A stretch of 64,000 nucleotides of DNA. It comes from Methanolobus zinderi. GTDB taxonomy: Archaea; Halobacteriota; Methanosarcinia; Methanosarcinales; Methanosarcinaceae. The first letter of the stretch is position 1, and each line of letters begins with the position of its first letter. Where the stretch lies: contig NZ_CP058215.1 of the NCBI RefSeq assembly GCF_013388255.1, positions 744,001 to 808,000 of the forward strand. The letters are read 5' to 3'. A program made the position numbers and the translations under genes. Below, piece by piece: positions 62,729 through 64,000 of this stretch. Under the pieces are notes generated by a model that was given only the letters and a program-made list of their open reading frames with translations, was not told where the DNA came from and searched no databases.

Positions 62729-63487
62729 TTAGTGTTTGTGGAATTGATCTTTCAGCTGTGCAAGGCCCTTGCCTGCCAGTATTGCATCTGCCATCTTTGG
62801 TGCGTCTGCTGCTTCTTCACCATATACACCAAGTTCATACTGGGTAACGAAGTCCTGGTTTACTGCACCGCCACCACACTGGAATGGTACTTTGATTCCA
62901 GACTCGAGAAGTCTGTCGTTGACTTCCTTGAATGCATACATTGTTGTTGTCATCAGTGCTGTTCCGGTAAGCATCATTGGGCTTTCCTTCTTCACAGCTG
63001 CGATAACTTCATCTACTGGTACATCACGGCCAAGGTCTACTACATCGTAGCCAGCTGCTCTGAGAAGAGCTGCTACAATTGATTTACCTATGTCGTGTAC
63101 GTCACCTTCTGCTACGTGGCAAACAACCTTTCCTTTTGCCTTTGGTGATGCACCCTGGTCCTTACAGAATTCTATACCGTCAAGCATTGCGTCTGCAGAC
63201 ATCATGACGTTTGGCAGGAAAATGACACCCTGGTCATATAAGTCGGTGACGATCTTCATACCTGGCATGAGGACATCATCGATAAGTGCAATTGGGTCTG
63301 CACCACCATCGATTGCCTTCTCAAGACCTTCGACTACGTCATCCTCTTCTCCCTCAAAGATTGCAGCAGCAATTGTTCTTGCTGGCTCATCTTTAGGATA
63401 CATTTCAGCTGCCATGTCTTCAGGTGTCTGTGCTTTTTCTTTCTGCACATTGTACCTGACTAATATTTTGGTTGGGTCTATATCCAT
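62729..63487 (-). CDS. mtaC: Methanol corrinoid protein (MtaC)
   Basis: 252 residues. A helical cap is followed by a B12-binding Rossmann domain with Asp-Val-His131-Asp-Ile-Gly, the base-off cobalt ligand, Gly-Thr-Ala-Leu-Met-Thr-Thr (about 175) and Gly-Gly-Gly-Ala-Val near 206. It carries the methyl group between MtaB and MtaA. AAGGAGGT (63495-63502) is an ideal ribosome site seven bases before the ATG. First gene of mtaCB. Confidence 0.97.
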   Translation of the reverse strand: MDIDPTKILVRYNVQKEKAQTPEDMAAEMYPKDEPARTIAAAIFEGEEDDVVEGLEKAIDGGADPIALIDDVLMPGMKIVTDLYDQGVIFLPNVMMSADAMLDGIEFCKDQGASPKAKGKVVCHVAEGDVHDIGKSIVAALLRAAGYDVVDLGRDVPVDEVIAAVKKESPMMLTGTALMTTTMYAFKEVNDRLLESGIKVPFQCGGGAVNQDFVTQYELGVYGEEAADAPKMADAILAGKGLAQLKDQFHKH

Positions 63488-64000
63488 CTATTCTACCTCC
63501 TTAGTATCTAGATTGATTTCTGCCACTCACCGTATAAAACAACGGTTAAAGCGGCAATGGATATCCATTAGCAAAGGCACAACTGACGCATGAAAGATCT
63601 CCACAATCTGACAAGCATCCTTAACCTTTAGCCAACTTCATATTTCCACACAAGCACTTAATCGAGGCAGATATATAAAGCTAGCGGTTTCGATATTTTA
63701 TAATAGAGTTGGAATAGATTTCAATAATATATTTCACAGGCCTTCGTCTGATATCTTTTTTTTTTTAAAAACCAATGTCTACTGAGGTAGTATATTTGAA
63801 AAGTGATTATCTCACAATTATAAGTATTTTAGTTTTTACAATTTTATATTATTATAGTTCTGTTGTATAAGGGTCAGTTTTAAATAAAATGATTATTCTA
63901 TTCAAGCTTAATTGTTTTATATAAAGTTGCTTTGTTTTGTTTTGCTTATCTTTACAAATTTATTTCTTTTGAAAATCCAAAAATCAAATGTCTGATTTTT
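63488..64000 (-). promoter_or_regulatory. mtaCB leader and AT-rich upstream region
   Basis: On the minus strand a TATA box CTTTATATAT (63671-63680) would start transcription near 63649, making an untranslated leader of about 160 bases, as is usual for mta operons. A second TATA-like ATTATAAAATA lies at about 63696-63706. Beyond 63720 the sequence is very AT-rich with a T12 run (63757-63768). No gene is visible to the window end. Confidence 0.5.

Noticed and set aside
9158-63682. ACCGCTAGC shared by the glutamate synthase leader (about 9160) and mtaCB promoter (about 63680)
   Set aside because: A single 9-base match at different positions relative to TATA; too weak to call a regulon.

Overview
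The window reads as chromosome of a methylotrophic, cytochrome-containing methanogen of the Methanosarcinales (Methanosarcinaceae; Methanolobus or a close relative is my best guess, an inference). The diagnostic genes are a methanol methyltransferase set (mtaC-mtaB, mtaA), the membrane heterodisulfide reductase hdrE-hdrD, a methanogenesis-marker-9-type protein, a dihydromethanopterin-reductase-like flavoprotein, the archaeal two-subunit pyruvate carboxylase with its biotin ligase, an archaeal MCM, a deoxyhypusine synthase and an archaeal type RNase P RNA. Promoters show archaeal TATA boxes, and several genes look leaderless.

Layout. 0-1 kb: AT-rich edge with a truncated secreted protein, an 18-bp tandem repeat and an ORF remnant. 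1-3.6 kb: a conserved archaeal protein, HflX and a PHP phosphoesterase, with a candidate structured small RNA at 2720-2812. 3.5-7 kb (minus strand): marker-9 protein, CitG-like protein, DUF447 protein and DmrX-like flavoprotein, a compact run that I read as C1-cofactor metabolism. 7.2-11 kb: small zinc protein, archaeal glutamate synthase, TMEM165-type transporter, DUF1059 protein and RNase P RNA. 11-15.7 kb (minus): HdrE and HdrD, then two DUF116 paralogues and a geranylgeranyl-reductase-family flavoprotein. 15.9-20.8 kb (plus): TrmJ-like methyltransferase, MCM, DUF424 and two coiled-coil proteins. 20.8-25.6 kb (minus): pycB-pycA-birA and a small PGF-CTERM surface protein. 25.9-32.4 kb: an HTH-PAS regulator divergent from a soluble chemoreceptor-like protein, CheW and a short CheR-like methyltransferase.

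32.5-43.9 kb is the most interesting part. It holds a nearly complete polyphosphate toolkit (CYTH-HD fusion, tandem PPK2, CHAD-domain membrane protein, PPK1, PPX), followed on the same strand by a MamK-like actin and a 601-residue coiled-coil protein. MamK filaments position magnetosomes in bacteria. I propose, as a hypothesis only, that this pair organises polyphosphate bodies or another internal structure here.

44-53.5 kb is more accessory: a large NosD-like surface protein, pyrF and deoxyhypusine synthase, an AT-rich stretch of unrecognised membrane proteins, a YdeI-like protein, a zeta-like toxin pair and a lipoprotein. Just downstream of pyrF, on the minus strand, lies a complete C/D box guide RNA whose D guide fits the CAU anticodon loop of tRNA-Met. 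53.7-57.8 kb: small membrane protein, metallophosphoesterase and Lhr-type helicase. 58-63.5 kb: mtaA, a hydantoinase/oxoprolinase-family ATPase-like protein and the convergent mtaCB operon with a leader of about 160 nt.

No tRNA gene, 16S/23S/5S rRNA, CRISPR array or recognisable insertion sequence was found.
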